13,615 bases of DNA from CBIHLX01 sp966210935 (GTDB lineage: Bacteria; Patescibacteriota; Saccharimonadia; Saccharimonadales; Saccharimonadaceae). The translations under genes and the position numbers were made by a program. Every line of letters begins with the position of its first letter. The stretch's first letter is position 1. The DNA lies in the NCBI GenBank assembly GCA_966210935.1, contig CBIHLX010000019.1, positions 1 through 13,615 on the forward strand, written 5' to 3'. Below are positions 1 to 7,055 of the stretch, one piece after another. The notes beneath the pieces were generated by a model. It had not been told where the DNA came from, did no database searches, and saw only the letters and a program-made list of their open reading frames with translations.

Positions 1-415
1 CTGTATCATCCAGGCTCTTCAGGAGTGGGCGGCGAATACTTAGCTGCTGGATAAGAAAGCCGGTAGTGTCGATTGTGTAGCCAATGACTTTACCGAGCTT
101 GTGGCCCTTTTTGTCGAAGACATGCTTACCGATCAGGTTGAAGCGGATTTCATATACTTCATTAAGCTTGATAATATCTCGCGGAATGACAAATTCATCG
201 CTTGAGTCAACGATAATGCCGATATCACTAAACTCGCGCACGTCGGCGATTCGCAGTACTGAAGGATGCTCGCTAAGAAGTGGTCCTTCAAGCTCGTAGC
301 CAACAATTTCAAGTGTGCGTGGGTCGATTATCTCACGACTGGTTCGTGCTAGCTCTCCGCCGGTTTGGAGGCTGAGAACTGGCGCCTTGAGAAGTCGTGA
401 GTGTGTGAGTAGCAT
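1..415 (-). CDS. PRC-barrel domain protein (3' end outside window)
   Basis: An uninterrupted reading frame runs from ATG at 415 to the left edge and shows 138 residues; the C-terminus is missing. The sequence has the look of PRC-barrel domains, small beta-barrels found in RNA-processing (RimM-like) and membrane- or photosynthesis-associated proteins. A first unit covers about residues 8-80 (IVGYELEGPLL, FVIPRDIIKL). A second begins near 90, with GKHVFDKKGHKLGKVIGYTI, the typical 'G..V.d..G..lGkV' opening strand pair. No signal peptide or membrane segment is visible. It lies 30 bases after the 98-residue membrane protein, at the downstream end of the pilus cluster, and may be co-transcribed with it. 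A possible -10 box (TATACT) sits exactly 6 bases before the ATG, so it may also have its own leaderless transcript. An in-frame TAG just upstream supports the ATG at 415. The domain call is fairly safe; its role is unknown. Confidence 0.8.
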   Translation of the reverse strand, partial: MLLTHSRLLKAPVLSLQTGGELARTSREIIDPRTLEIVGYELEGPLLSEHPSVLRIADVREFSDIGIIVDSSDEFVIPRDIIKLNEVYEIRFNLIGKHVFDKKGHKLGKVIGYTIDTTGFLIQQLSIRRPLLKSLDDT

Positions 416-421
416 ACTAAT

Positions 422-427
422 AGTATA
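422..427 (-). promoter_or_regulatory. Candidate -10 box for the PRC-barrel gene
   Basis: TATACT reads on the minus strand at 427 to 422. Six bases (ATTAGT) separate it from the ATG at 415, which places the expected +1 on the A of the start codon. No convincing -35 and no TGn extension are seen, and the gene could simply be read through from pilO. Confidence 0.4.
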
Positions 428-445
428 TATGATCTAGGGCTGTAA

Positions 446-742
446 TTACTGTGCGACGAGTGGGTTTGTGCGAGCTTGATCGATCTTCAGCCCTTCTGTT
501 GATGGATTGACCTGACTGCTGACATGCATCTTGTTGATGGCATCTAGCGTGGGCTTGTCAAAGTTTAGCTGACTCGCAGTTGATGTCGCAGGCGTGCTGG
601 CCGAAGTCAAGGTATTGTTAAGTAGGAAGATTGCGGCGGCTAGTCCACCAACAACAAAGACCGCAAACAACACCACATGAAAACGGCGTAAGATGCCAAA
701 TATTTTTTCAGGAATTGCGTTAACTGAGAGCGAGTTCTGCAT
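446..742 (-). CDS. Small single-pass membrane protein of the pilus cluster
   Basis: This 98-residue protein is not recognised as a named family. A short cytoplasmic N-terminus with basic residues (ILRRFH, residues 17-22) precedes one hydrophobic segment at about residues 22-41. A Ser/Thr/Ala-rich linker follows (about 44-58), then a short polar tail that would lie outside the membrane. It starts 12 bases after the pilO stop and has a purine-rich ribosome-binding site (AAAAGG, about 8 bases before the ATG), so it is translated as part of the pilMNO transcript. In diderm bacteria the gene after pilO is usually pilP, a lipoprotein that contacts the secretin. This protein has no lipobox and is much shorter than PilP, which fits a single-membrane cell with no secretin. 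A role as an accessory of the PilMNO complex is inferred from position only. Confidence is high that it is a gene and low on function. Confidence 0.75.
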   Translation of the reverse strand: MQNSLSVNAIPEKIFGILRRFHVVLFAVFVVGGLAAAIFLLNNTLTSASTPATSTASQLNFDKPTLDAINKMHVSSQVNPSTEGLKIDQARTNPLVAQ

Positions 743-754
743 AAATGATACCTT

Positions 755-1390
755 TTATTGAGTTATGTACGTTTTAACTATGATTGGTTCGACTTTGATA
801 GTGTCATTACCATTGCCCTTGGCGATGCTAACTTTTTCTACTGTCATTTTCGGCAAGTTGTGTTCAATGTCATGGAGGAATTTAAGGAACGCCATATAGT
901 CAACTTCTTCACCAAACTTAACAGTGACGCTAAGCTGGTTACTGTTTGCTGTCGGAGTTGTAGGTGTGGGCGTGGTAGGGGCCGTGGACGTAGCGCCGGT
1001 GCCGCCAGTACCGGCGTCTGTTGTTTCGCCTCCGGCGTCTAGCTCGACTCCGGTAACATCAACGCCTCGTAGACTTGCATAATGCAGAATATCGTTGCGA
1101 ATTTGGAACTGCGGCAACTCACGTTGCAATGTAAAGTTCCTGACTTGGTCGATCAATGCAGTGTTGTTGTCCAGGAATACCTTAGTTGCCTGTAGTGTTG
1201 AGAGACTGTCGTTGCTTGCGACGGCTTCTCCGTTCTTGGCGGCAACTTCGGTGCCGTATGTCTGGAGGTCCCGATAGGTAAACCAAAAAAGAGCGACGCC
1301 CCCGGCAAACAATAAGAGTAGGCAGGCGATAAGGAGACCCTGGAGCTTTTTTGGGGTCATGTGCTTTTTAGTGCTTTGTGGAGTTGTCAT
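755..1390 (-). CDS. pilO: PilO-like type IV pilus alignment protein
   Basis: PilO pairs with PilN in the inner membrane and forms the periplasmic-side ring that links PilM and the motor to the rest of the T4P machine. The 211-residue protein has a basic N-terminus (STKKHMTPKK), one membrane helix at about residues 17-37, and a coiled stretch to about 90. A ferredoxin-like C-terminal domain is suggested by VKFGEEVDYMAFLKFLHDIE and MTVEKVSIAKG. A low-complexity Gly/Thr/Pro linker at about 120-148 splits the soluble part, which is unusual for PilO. The ATG overlaps the pilN stop (ATGA), and a good Shine-Dalgarno sequence (AGAAGGA) lies about 10 bases upstream inside pilN, so the two are translationally coupled. 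The assignment rests on gene order and architecture more than on strong sequence identity. Confidence 0.85.
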   Translation of the reverse strand: MTTPQSTKKHMTPKKLQGLLIACLLLLFAGGVALFWFTYRDLQTYGTEVAAKNGEAVASNDSLSTLQATKVFLDNNTALIDQVRNFTLQRELPQFQIRNDILHYASLRGVDVTGVELDAGGETTDAGTGGTGATSTAPTTPTPTTPTANSNQLSVTVKFGEEVDYMAFLKFLHDIEHNLPKMTVEKVSIAKGNGNDTIKVEPIIVKTYITQ

Positions 1391-1944
1391 TGGGCAATTT
1401 CCTTCTTGAAGGTCACGAGAATCTGTAGCGTATAACCGGAATTACTATCAGCTGGGGCAATGAGTTTCCCGTACTTAACGCTACCCGGTACGACAAACTC
1501 TGACTCGTCAAGGTGTTTCTTGATAGCATAGGCTTGTTCTTCGGAGTCGACGGTAGTTTCAAGGGTCATCTCTTGGCCAAGTGACTGTGCATCGAGGCTC
1601 AAGCTTTTTACCGTGACGTTTGACGGAAGTGCTGCTGCGATATTGAGTAAAGCGTTGCTGTAGTGGATGTCGCTTGCGAGTGCGCCTTTGGCGCTGTCGA
1701 GTGAACTGCGGAGTGCATCGGCTTGATTCTGTACTTCTTGGTAGCTAGTTGTTTTAGCTAGATTATCAGCAATGCGTTGCTCGGCGGCGGTAAATTGCTG
1801 AGCCAAAAGATGGCGAACGGCACCTACCATGCCAAGGAGGACTAAAACAACAACTACCGTAATAATGACATAGCGGACTAAAAGCGTGTTGGCGCGAGCA
1901 GCTTTAAGCTGACGACGCTCTTCGACTGGAAGGAGGTTGATCAT
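1387..1944 (-). CDS. pilN: PilN-like type IV pilus assembly protein
   Basis: PilN is a bitopic inner-membrane protein whose cytoplasmic N-terminus docks into PilM and whose outer domain pairs with PilO. The 185-residue protein opens with MINLLP, the conserved PilN tail motif (INLLP) that binds PilM. It then has a basic stretch, one membrane helix at about residues 23-46, a helical or coiled region rich in Ala/Gln to about 100, and a C-terminal alpha/beta domain (NVTVKSLSLDAQ, then SGYTLQILVTF). Its start codon overlaps the pilM stop (ATGA) and its own stop overlaps the pilO start, giving a tightly coupled pilM-pilN-pilO unit. A GGGGAG sequence lies about 9 bases upstream within pilM. The length matches the family. 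Confidence 0.92.
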   Translation of the reverse strand: MINLLPVEERRQLKAARANTLLVRYVIITVVVVLVLLGMVGAVRHLLAQQFTAAEQRIADNLAKTTSYQEVQNQADALRSSLDSAKGALASDIHYSNALLNIAAALPSNVTVKSLSLDAQSLGQEMTLETTVDSEEQAYAIKKHLDESEFVVPGSVKYGKLIAPADSNSGYTLQILVTFKKEIAQ

Positions 1945-2999
1945 TTAAGGGCACTCCCCGGGTCAACGCTAGCAAGTCCGGCGACGGTAATGTAGCGAGG
2001 TCGGAACTGCTTGTTTGGTTGCGCTAATTGACCGAAGTCGAGTTTTTGCCATGGGCTAGCAACACGAGCTGCCATGACAAGCTCGTTTGTAAAGTAATCG
2101 CCAATGCCGGGCATATTGCTGCCGCCGCCGACGACCAAAATTTGCTGAAGCTTGTGGTCATCGCCGCTGAGTCGTTCGTTGTAGTAGCGAATTACTTTGC
2201 GAACCTCGGTGACGATACGCTGCAAACTTGGCTGGAGGGCGCTGGTGATTTTTGCTTGGCGTGGGCCGACACTCAGGCCGTTGAGGACCTTTAGTTGATG
2301 GGCATTTTCAAGGGTGACGTTGAGTTTCTTGGCAATGTCGAGCGTAAATGTATTGCCACCAATGCCAAGGCCGCCGGTGACACGGATTGCGCCACCGTCT
2401 AGAACGGCAATGTCGGTACTAGCTGGTCCAATGTCAATGATAAGTGTTGGTAGGTGACCTTCCTCTGTTGCCTCGAGAACGCGAGCTACGGCATTGATAC
2501 CTGGCTCAATCATGATTGGCTGAAGTCCGGCAGCAGTGGCTGCGTCGATACAGCGGTCTACGAGATTGCGTGGTACAGCCGACATGACGACGGTTAAGGT
2601 TTCTTTCGTTCGCTCAATAATTTCGTAATCAACATACAGTGAGCTCATTGGGATAGGGATATATTGGTCGACTTCAATCTCGACTGCATCGGCTAGATTG
2701 TGTTCCGTCTTGGCAGGAACCGTAAATGTGCGAGAGAAAGTGCGCCCAGTAGGTACGCCGATAATGGCGTGTTCGCTCGGAAGCGTGCCGACGAGCTTGT
2801 TGGCGAGAAGATCTTTAAGACTTTCGGTGAGGTAATCGTCGTCACTGTCGAGGGAGGCCTGTACTTTTGTAGGGTCGAGATCAACTGAGCCATAGCCGGT
2901 AACGAGCCATTTTTTGGGATCAACAGTCATGACCTTGATACCAGTTTGACTGATATCAAGTCCGATGACGGGTTTGTCTTTATAGAATAATTTAGTCAT
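1941..2999 (-). CDS. pilM: PilM, actin-like ATPase of the type IV pilus
   Basis: PilM is a cytoplasmic actin/FtsA-like protein that binds the PilN tail and connects it to the PilB/PilC motor. The 352-residue frame shows the actin-fold nucleotide-binding motifs in order: phosphate-1 loop IGLDISQTGIKVM (residues 12-24), phosphate-2 loop DIGPASTDIAVL (189-200), and the adenosine motif ILVVGGGSNMPGI (287-299). The membrane-binding and PilN-groove region includes VEIEVDQYIPIP (106-117), which is typical of the family. The gene sits 72 bases after pilC and overlaps pilN. A strong extended -10 box lies just upstream, giving an expected leader of about 24 bases with no obvious Shine-Dalgarno sequence. 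This suggests the pilMNO segment can be transcribed separately from pilBC. Confidence 0.95.
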   Translation of the reverse strand: MTKLFYKDKPVIGLDISQTGIKVMTVDPKKWLVTGYGSVDLDPTKVQASLDSDDDYLTESLKDLLANKLVGTLPSEHAIIGVPTGRTFSRTFTVPAKTEHNLADAVEIEVDQYIPIPMSSLYVDYEIIERTKETLTVVMSAVPRNLVDRCIDAATAAGLQPIMIEPGINAVARVLEATEEGHLPTLIIDIGPASTDIAVLDGGAIRVTGGLGIGGNTFTLDIAKKLNVTLENAHQLKVLNGLSVGPRQAKITSALQPSLQRIVTEVRKVIRYYNERLSGDDHKLQQILVVGGGSNMPGIGDYFTNELVMAARVASPWQKLDFGQLAQPNKQFRPRYITVAGLASVDPGSALK

Positions 3000-3029
3000 T
3001 GATGCCCATGATGAACTAGGTTTGCCTTA

Positions 3030-3046
3030 ATTATAGCATAAGCGTC
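3030..3046 (-). promoter_or_regulatory. Extended -10 promoter for pilMNO
   Basis: On the minus strand TGC-TATAAT occupies 3038 to 3030, a perfect -10 hexamer with the TGn extension, so the predicted start of transcription is near 3023. No clear -35 is present, as is common for extended -10 promoters. The 15 bases GACGCTTATGCTATA (3046 to 3032) are repeated exactly at the promoter of the protease gene (11559 to 11545). Confidence 0.7.
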
Positions 3047-3071
3047 ATGTGATGAGAGCTTGAAAGTTGGG

Positions 3072-4298
3072 TTACTTAATATTTTGTGACAGGCTGGCGA
3101 TTGGCCCCATGACACTGGCGGCGATGAGGCCTACCATGCCACCCATGACCACGATCATGACAGGCTCAATGATAGAGCTGAGTCCGTCGATGGCTACGTC
3201 AACTTCCTCTTCGTAAAAGTCGGCAACTTTGATAAGTACGACGTCGGTTTGACCGGTTTCTTCGCCGACGGCGAGCATTTGGGCCACAATTGCCGGGAAG
3301 TGGTCATTTTTTTCGATGACCGAAGACAGTGTCGCTCCATTCTTAACCTGTTCTGCAGCGTCGATAAGGATTTCTTCATAGACGACATTACCAATTGCGC
3401 GTGAGGTGACAGTGAGTGATTCAAGGACGGCGACACCTGCGCCCATGAGGGCGGCAAAGGTACGGGCAAAGCGAGCAACGGCCACCTTGGTGACGATTGT
3501 TTTTACTGCCGGGATTTTAAGGACGAGGCGGTGGAACTGTGCCTTGCCTTTAGGTGTCTTGAGGTAGCGCATTAGCAGAACAACGCCGCCGATACCTACT
3601 GGGAGGATAATATACCAGTAGGTTGTCAGGAATCCGCTGATCCCGAGCATCGCTTGGGTGAGGAGCGGAAGTTCTGCATCCTCTCCACCTAGGTCTTTAA
3701 GGATCTTACCGATTTGTGGGATAACAAAAATCATGAGGCCAAAGAAGGCGAGAATTGTAATAGCAATCAGAACCATTGGGTAAGTCATGGCGCTTTTGAC
3801 TTTTTTGCGCATGGTGGTGTTTTTTTCTTGCTGAATGGCGATACGCTTGAGGATTTCATCGAGAATACCGGCCGCTTCGCCTGCGCGCACCATGTTGACG
3901 TAGACGTCATTAAACGCGTTTGGATACTTGCCGAGAGCGTCCGCGAGAGGGCTACCATCTTGTACATCGTGAATAATGCTGGCGGTAACTTTCTTGAGGG
4001 ACGGACTCTCCGCGTGTTGCTCGAGGGAGCTGAGCGCGCGAAGGAGAGGTACACCAGCACTTACCATGGCACTGAGCTGACGGGTGAACATAACAAGATC
4101 GTCAGATTTGACCTTATCCTTGCCAAGAAAGTCGCCAAAACTAAAGCTGCCGGCACTACCACCGCCCGTCTTAACGCTAATAGGGCGAAGGCCTTGCTTG
4201 GTAAGCGCCGAAAGTACAGCAGAACGATCACTGGCCTCAAGTGATCCAGAGATGGTTTTATTTTGTGTATTGGTAGCGATATAGAGGAAAGTAGGCAT
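3072..4298 (-). CDS. pilC: PilC, type IV pilus platform protein (GspF family)
   Basis: PilC is the polytopic inner-membrane platform on which the PilB hexamer turns to extract pilins and build the fibre. The 408-residue protein is full length. The N-terminus (MPTFLYIATNTQNKTISGSL) is the usual GspF opening. Two GspF repeats follow, at about residues 70-195 and 273-398, each with the helix-turn pattern F.RQLSAMVSAGVPLLRAL (first) and FARTFAALMGAGVAVLESL (second). Three membrane segments are visible at about 172-194, 222-243 and 378-399. It begins 3 bases after the pilB stop and is presumably co-translated with it. Nothing is missing or unusual. Confidence 0.95.
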   Translation of the reverse strand: MPTFLYIATNTQNKTISGSLEASDRSAVLSALTKQGLRPISVKTGGGSAGSFSFGDFLGKDKVKSDDLVMFTRQLSAMVSAGVPLLRALSSLEQHAESPSLKKVTASIIHDVQDGSPLADALGKYPNAFNDVYVNMVRAGEAAGILDEILKRIAIQQEKNTTMRKKVKSAMTYPMVLIAITILAFFGLMIFVIPQIGKILKDLGGEDAELPLLTQAMLGISGFLTTYWYIILPVGIGGVVLLMRYLKTPKGKAQFHRLVLKIPAVKTIVTKVAVARFARTFAALMGAGVAVLESLTVTSRAIGNVVYEEILIDAAEQVKNGATLSSVIEKNDHFPAIVAQMLAVGEETGQTDVVLIKVADFYEEEVDVAIDGLSSIIEPVMIVVMGGMVGLIAASVMGPIASLSQNIK

Positions 4299-4301
4299 AG
4301 G

Positions 4302-6083
4302 TTATTCTTTGGTGACGCGTAATATTTCTTCGATAGTGGTCTTGCCACGGAGTGCCTTAATCAGGCCATCTGTCTGCATCGTGGCCATGCCTTCGGCAAT
4401 TGCTTGGTCTTGAATTTGGTTGCTCGTGGCATTGCTTACAATCATTTTTTGGATGGGAATACTATTGCCAAGTACCTCGTAGATACCAACACGTCCCTTG
4501 TAGCCGGTATGGCTACATTCGTCACAGCCGTCGGGTGAAGCTTTCCATATACTTTGTAGCTTGCTTTCGCTTGTGCTGAGCGCATCATCTTCGCCGATAC
4601 CCTGCTCCTTAGCGGTAACTTCTAGCTTGTGGATGTAGCTGAAATCTTGACCATCACGCAGGTTGAACAGCTCAATGATTGATTCAGCTTCTTGCTTGTC
4701 CGGGGTGTACTGAGTGCGGCAGTGAACGCAGAGGCGGCGCACCAAGCGCTGGCCGACAACTGCTTTAACGGTACTGGCGATAAGGAATGGCTCAATACCC
4801 ATATCGAGGAGACGCGGCAGTGTGGTTGCGGCGTTATTGGTGTGAAGCGTACTGAAAACAAGGTGTCCTGTCAGGGCGGCTTGCACGCCTAAGTTGGCGG
4901 TTTCGCCGTCACGGATCTCACCGACCATGATGATGTTCGGGTCTTGACGGAGTAATGCACGGAGACCGGAGGCAAAGGTCATGCCGGCTTTAGCGTTGGT
5001 TTGCGTTTGATTGACACCAGGAATTTTGTATTCGACTGGGTCCTCGATAGTTGAGATGTTGACGTCAGGGGTGTTAAGGATGGTGAGGACGCTAAAGAGA
5101 CTCGTTGACTTACCAGAACCTGTTGGGCCGGTGACGAGAATCATGCCGTTTGGCTCGCGCATGGCGTCTTCAATAATCTCAAGCGAGTGTCCCCAATAGC
5201 CAAGATCCTTAAGGGTGACGGCCTGGTTGGACTCGTCAAGAATACGCATGACGGTCTTTTCGCCATCGGCAATTGGCAGGGTTGAGACACGAAGGGCGTA
5301 CTGCTTACCGCTTACTTTAATCTTGAAGCGGCCGTCTTGTGGAACGCGGCGTTCGTCAATTTTGAGATTGGAAAGAATCTTAATGCGACTAACAAGTGCG
5401 CCGAGGACGTTGCGCGGCAAGCGGTTGACTTCCTTAAGGACACCGTCGATACGGTAGCGAACCTGGACGTAGGTTTCGCGTGGCTCAATGTGGATGTCAC
5501 TGGCGCTGGAGCGGATAGCATACTCAAGCAGGAGGTTGACCGTTTGTGCGATAGGAGAGTCTTCAGCGATATCCTCTTCGGTGATTGACTGGCTATCGCC
5601 ACTGTCTTCACGCTGGATATCAATAACTTCATTTAGCTCTTCGTTGACGTCACCGCGATAATCTTCGAGACAAGCGAGAATATTGGTTGTGGTTGCAAGG
5701 TAAATTTTGGTGTTTTCACCAATTTCTTTCTGGATGAAGCTGATTGCTTGGATGTCATCTGGGTCATCCATTGCAAGATGCTGAAGTCCGTCTTCGTCAA
5801 CTTTGAAGAGAATGGCGTTGTACTGACGGGCAATGCGCTCTGGGATTTTATTCAGAACGTCACTAGGAATATCCTTTGGCTCAATCTCAATAAAAGGAAT
5901 ACTGGCATACTCGGCAAATTCCTGTGCAAGTGTTTTTTCGTCGGTAATTTCGTTTTGAAGGAGAAGTTCTTGGAGCGGGCGTCGCGAACGACCCGCCTCT
6001 TCTTTGAGGGCGGTAACTTGCTCTTGAGTAGCCCATCCGCTGCGTTCGAGCAATTTTTCGATGGTTGCATCTGAAATACGCAT
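4302..6083 (-). CDS. pilB: PilB, type IV pilus extension ATPase (GspE family)
   Basis: PilB is the cytoplasmic hexameric ATPase that powers pilus extension. Counted from ATG at 6083 it has 593 residues, normal for the family. An N-terminal GspE/MshEN-like domain covers about residues 1-145, and the ATPase core follows. The Walker A motif GPTGSGKST has its lysine at 325, and the Walker B/Asp-box region is IIMVGEIRDGETA (E389). A HLVFSTLHTNNA histidine box and a zinc-binding tetracysteine (C452, C455, C520, C523; CVHC and CDEC) are present, the latter typical of PilB and absent from PilT. A TTG at 6098 would add five residues, but its first base is the last base of the proposed -10 box, so ATG 6083 is preferred. 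It is the first gene of the leftward pilus cluster. Confidence 0.95.
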   Translation of the reverse strand: MRISDATIEKLLERSGWATQEQVTALKEEAGRSRRPLQELLLQNEITDEKTLAQEFAEYASIPFIEIEPKDIPSDVLNKIPERIARQYNAILFKVDEDGLQHLAMDDPDDIQAISFIQKEIGENTKIYLATTTNILACLEDYRGDVNEELNEVIDIQREDSGDSQSITEEDIAEDSPIAQTVNLLLEYAIRSSASDIHIEPRETYVQVRYRIDGVLKEVNRLPRNVLGALVSRIKILSNLKIDERRVPQDGRFKIKVSGKQYALRVSTLPIADGEKTVMRILDESNQAVTLKDLGYWGHSLEIIEDAMREPNGMILVTGPTGSGKSTSLFSVLTILNTPDVNISTIEDPVEYKIPGVNQTQTNAKAGMTFASGLRALLRQDPNIIMVGEIRDGETANLGVQAALTGHLVFSTLHTNNAATTLPRLLDMGIEPFLIASTVKAVVGQRLVRRLCVHCRTQYTPDKQEAESIIELFNLRDGQDFSYIHKLEVTAKEQGIGEDDALSTSESKLQSIWKASPDGCDECSHTGYKGRVGIYEVLGNSIPIQKMIVSNATSNQIQDQAIAEGMATMQTDGLIKALRGKTTIEEILRVTKE

Positions 6084-6097
6084 ACTGCTTACGCTCA

Positions 6098-6106
6098 AGT
6101 ATACCG
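6098..6106 (-). promoter_or_regulatory. Candidate promoter for pilBC
   Basis: CGGTATACT reads on the minus strand at 6106 to 6098, with TATACT as the -10 box, and TGGTGA lies 17 bases upstream (6126 to 6121) as a weak -35. Expected transcription starts near 6091, giving a leader of about 8 bases before ATG 6083. The same nine bases form the -10 region of the divergent tsaE promoter. Confidence 0.55.
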
Positions 6107-6155
6107 AAACTTATTAAAAATCACCACCCAAATTATGGCGACCTCTTCATGGCTA

Positions 6156-6164
6156 CGGTATACT
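6156..6164 (+). promoter_or_regulatory. Candidate promoter for tsaE-tsaB
   Basis: CGGTATACT with -10 TATACT at 6159-6164, preceded at a 17-base spacing by TGGCGA (6136-6141). The predicted start is at 6171, only 3 bases before ATG 6174 and 6 before ATG 6177, so the transcript would be almost leaderless. Confidence 0.55.
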
Positions 6165-6173
6165 GGTGGGAGT

Positions 6174-6629
6174 ATGATGACAATCGAAAATGAAGCTGCG
6201 ATGAAAGCATTTGGCGCTCGTTTGGGTGCGTCTTTTGCCGGTGGCGAAGTGCTGGAGCTTGTCGGGGATGTGGGCGCCGGTAAAACGACGCTCACTAAAG
6301 GCATTGCCGAGGGTATGGGGATTGATGAAACGGTTCAGAGCCCAAGTTTTACTATTAGTCGTGTGTACGACGAGACATCTCGCGGCCTCCGCTTAGCGCA
6401 CTATGATTTTTATCGCCTTCATGATGCTGGTATTATGGCCGATGAATTACACGAGACAGTCAATGATGCCAGTGCTGTGACTATTATCGAATGGGCGGAT
6501 ATTGTTACGGGTGTTTTGCCCGAAGATCGCCTCACGGTGAAGATCGTGGCGATTTCAGAAGAAGTGCGACAGGTGGAAATAACAGCGCATGGGCCTAAGG
6601 CACAGCGACTAGTGGAGACACTGGCGTGA
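6174..6629 (+). CDS. tsaE: TsaE, ATPase for tRNA t6A37 formation
   Basis: TsaE is the small ATPase that works with TsaB and TsaD to transfer threonylcarbamoyl onto A37 of ANN-decoding tRNAs in the cytoplasm. The Walker A motif GDVGAGKTT lies at residues 31-39 (K37). The conserved segments VQSPSFTISRVYD, LAHYDFYRL and IIEWAD follow in the order expected for the family. The 151-residue length is typical. The frame is open upstream to ATG 6135, but the -10 box at 6159-6164 lies inside that extension, and homology begins near MMTIENEAAMKAFG. The start is therefore placed at 6174; 6177 is equally possible. The stop overlaps the GTG of tsaB (GTGA), so the two are coupled. It is divergent from pilB. 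Confidence 0.93.
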   Translation: MMTIENEAAMKAFGARLGASFAGGEVLELVGDVGAGKTTLTKGIAEGMGIDETVQSPSFTISRVYDETSRGLRLAHYDFYRLHDAGIMADELHETVNDASAVTIIEWADIVTGVLPEDRLTVKIVAISEEVRQVEITAHGPKAQRLVETLA

Positions 6630-7012
6630 TTCTTCTTCTTGATACATCCACGCCAATGTGTCGTGTAGTGCTTGTTGACGGTGCGGTGCGTACTAGCTAC
6701 GAGTGGCAAGCTGATCGAACTCTGGCGAAAAACTTGCTGCGGTATTTAACCGAGACACTTGCTGAGTCGGGTCGCACCTTGCACGACTTGACTGGTATCG
6801 GGGTTATGACTGGACCGGGGAGCTTTACAGGGCTACGAATTGGCATGGCAGTATGTAATACGCTTGCCGACGGTTTGGCGATTCCAATCGTAGGCACACG
6901 GGGTGAGCAGTGGCAGGATGAGGCGTTGGCTCGACTAGAAGCTGGCGAAAATGATCGCGTAGTTTTGCCATTTTACGGCGCTGAAGCGCACATTACAAAG
7001 CCGCGAAAATAG
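6626..7012 (+). CDS. tsaB: TsaB-like t6A protein, unusually short
   Basis: TsaB is the catalytically inactive partner of TsaD in the t6A complex; it dimerises with TsaD and recruits TsaE. This copy has the family N-terminus (MILLLDTSTP), then LTGIGVMTGPGSFTGLRIGMAVCNTLADGL (split here into its parts LTGIGVMTGPGSFTG at 55-69 and LRIGMAVCNTLADGL at 70-84). This is the hallmark block. It ends at 128 residues, whereas TsaB is usually about 210-240. The last residues, LPFYGAEAHITKPRK, resemble the extreme C-terminus of full-length TsaB, so the gap appears to be internal: the second actin-like lobe is missing rather than the tail. There is no room for the lost part before the next gene, and no frameshift was seen. 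Translation starts at GTG overlapping the tsaE stop. tsaD is not in the window. Confidence 0.88.
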   Translation: MILLLDTSTPMCRVVLVDGAVRTSYEWQADRTLAKNLLRYLTETLAESGRTLHDLTGIGVMTGPGSFTGLRIGMAVCNTLADGLAIPIVGTRGEQWQDEALARLEAGENDRVVLPFYGAEAHITKPRK

Positions 7013-7016
7013 CTGT

Positions 7017-7046
7017 TTGCGGCGGCTGTTTGCAAGATGATACAAT
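7017..7046 (+). promoter_or_regulatory. Candidate promoter for the 7056 pilin gene
   Basis: TGA-TACAAT (7038-7046) is an extended -10 box. TTGCGG at 7017-7022 with an 18-base spacer is a weak -35. The expected start at 7053 leaves a leader of only 3 bases. A GAGGG between the -10 box and the ATG could bind the ribosome only on a longer transcript coming from tsaB. Confidence 0.5.
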
Positions 7047-7055
7047 GAGGGCACT

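Noticed and set aside
84..299. Plus-strand 71-residue frame at the left edge
   Set aside because: It is antisense to the PRC-barrel frame, which has domain-like sequence, and has no motif of its own.
3714..4244. 176-residue open frame on the plus strand opposite pilC
   Set aside because: It lies wholly antisense to a clear GspF-family gene, has no family-like motif and no promoter or ribosome-binding site; it is a shadow frame.
6084..6098. TTG start for pilB five codons upstream
   Set aside because: The TTG begins on the last base of the proposed -10 box, and family similarity starts at MRISDATIEKLL; ATG 6083 fits better.
6135..6173. Upstream ATG for tsaE giving 13 extra residues
   Set aside because: The extension contains the tsaE -10 box and does not resemble TsaE; ATG 6174 is more likely.
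7002..7026. GCCGC...GCGGC pairing after tsaB as a terminator
   Set aside because: The stem is only 5 bp with a long loop and no T-run; it overlaps the weak -35 of the pilin promoter and is not convincing.
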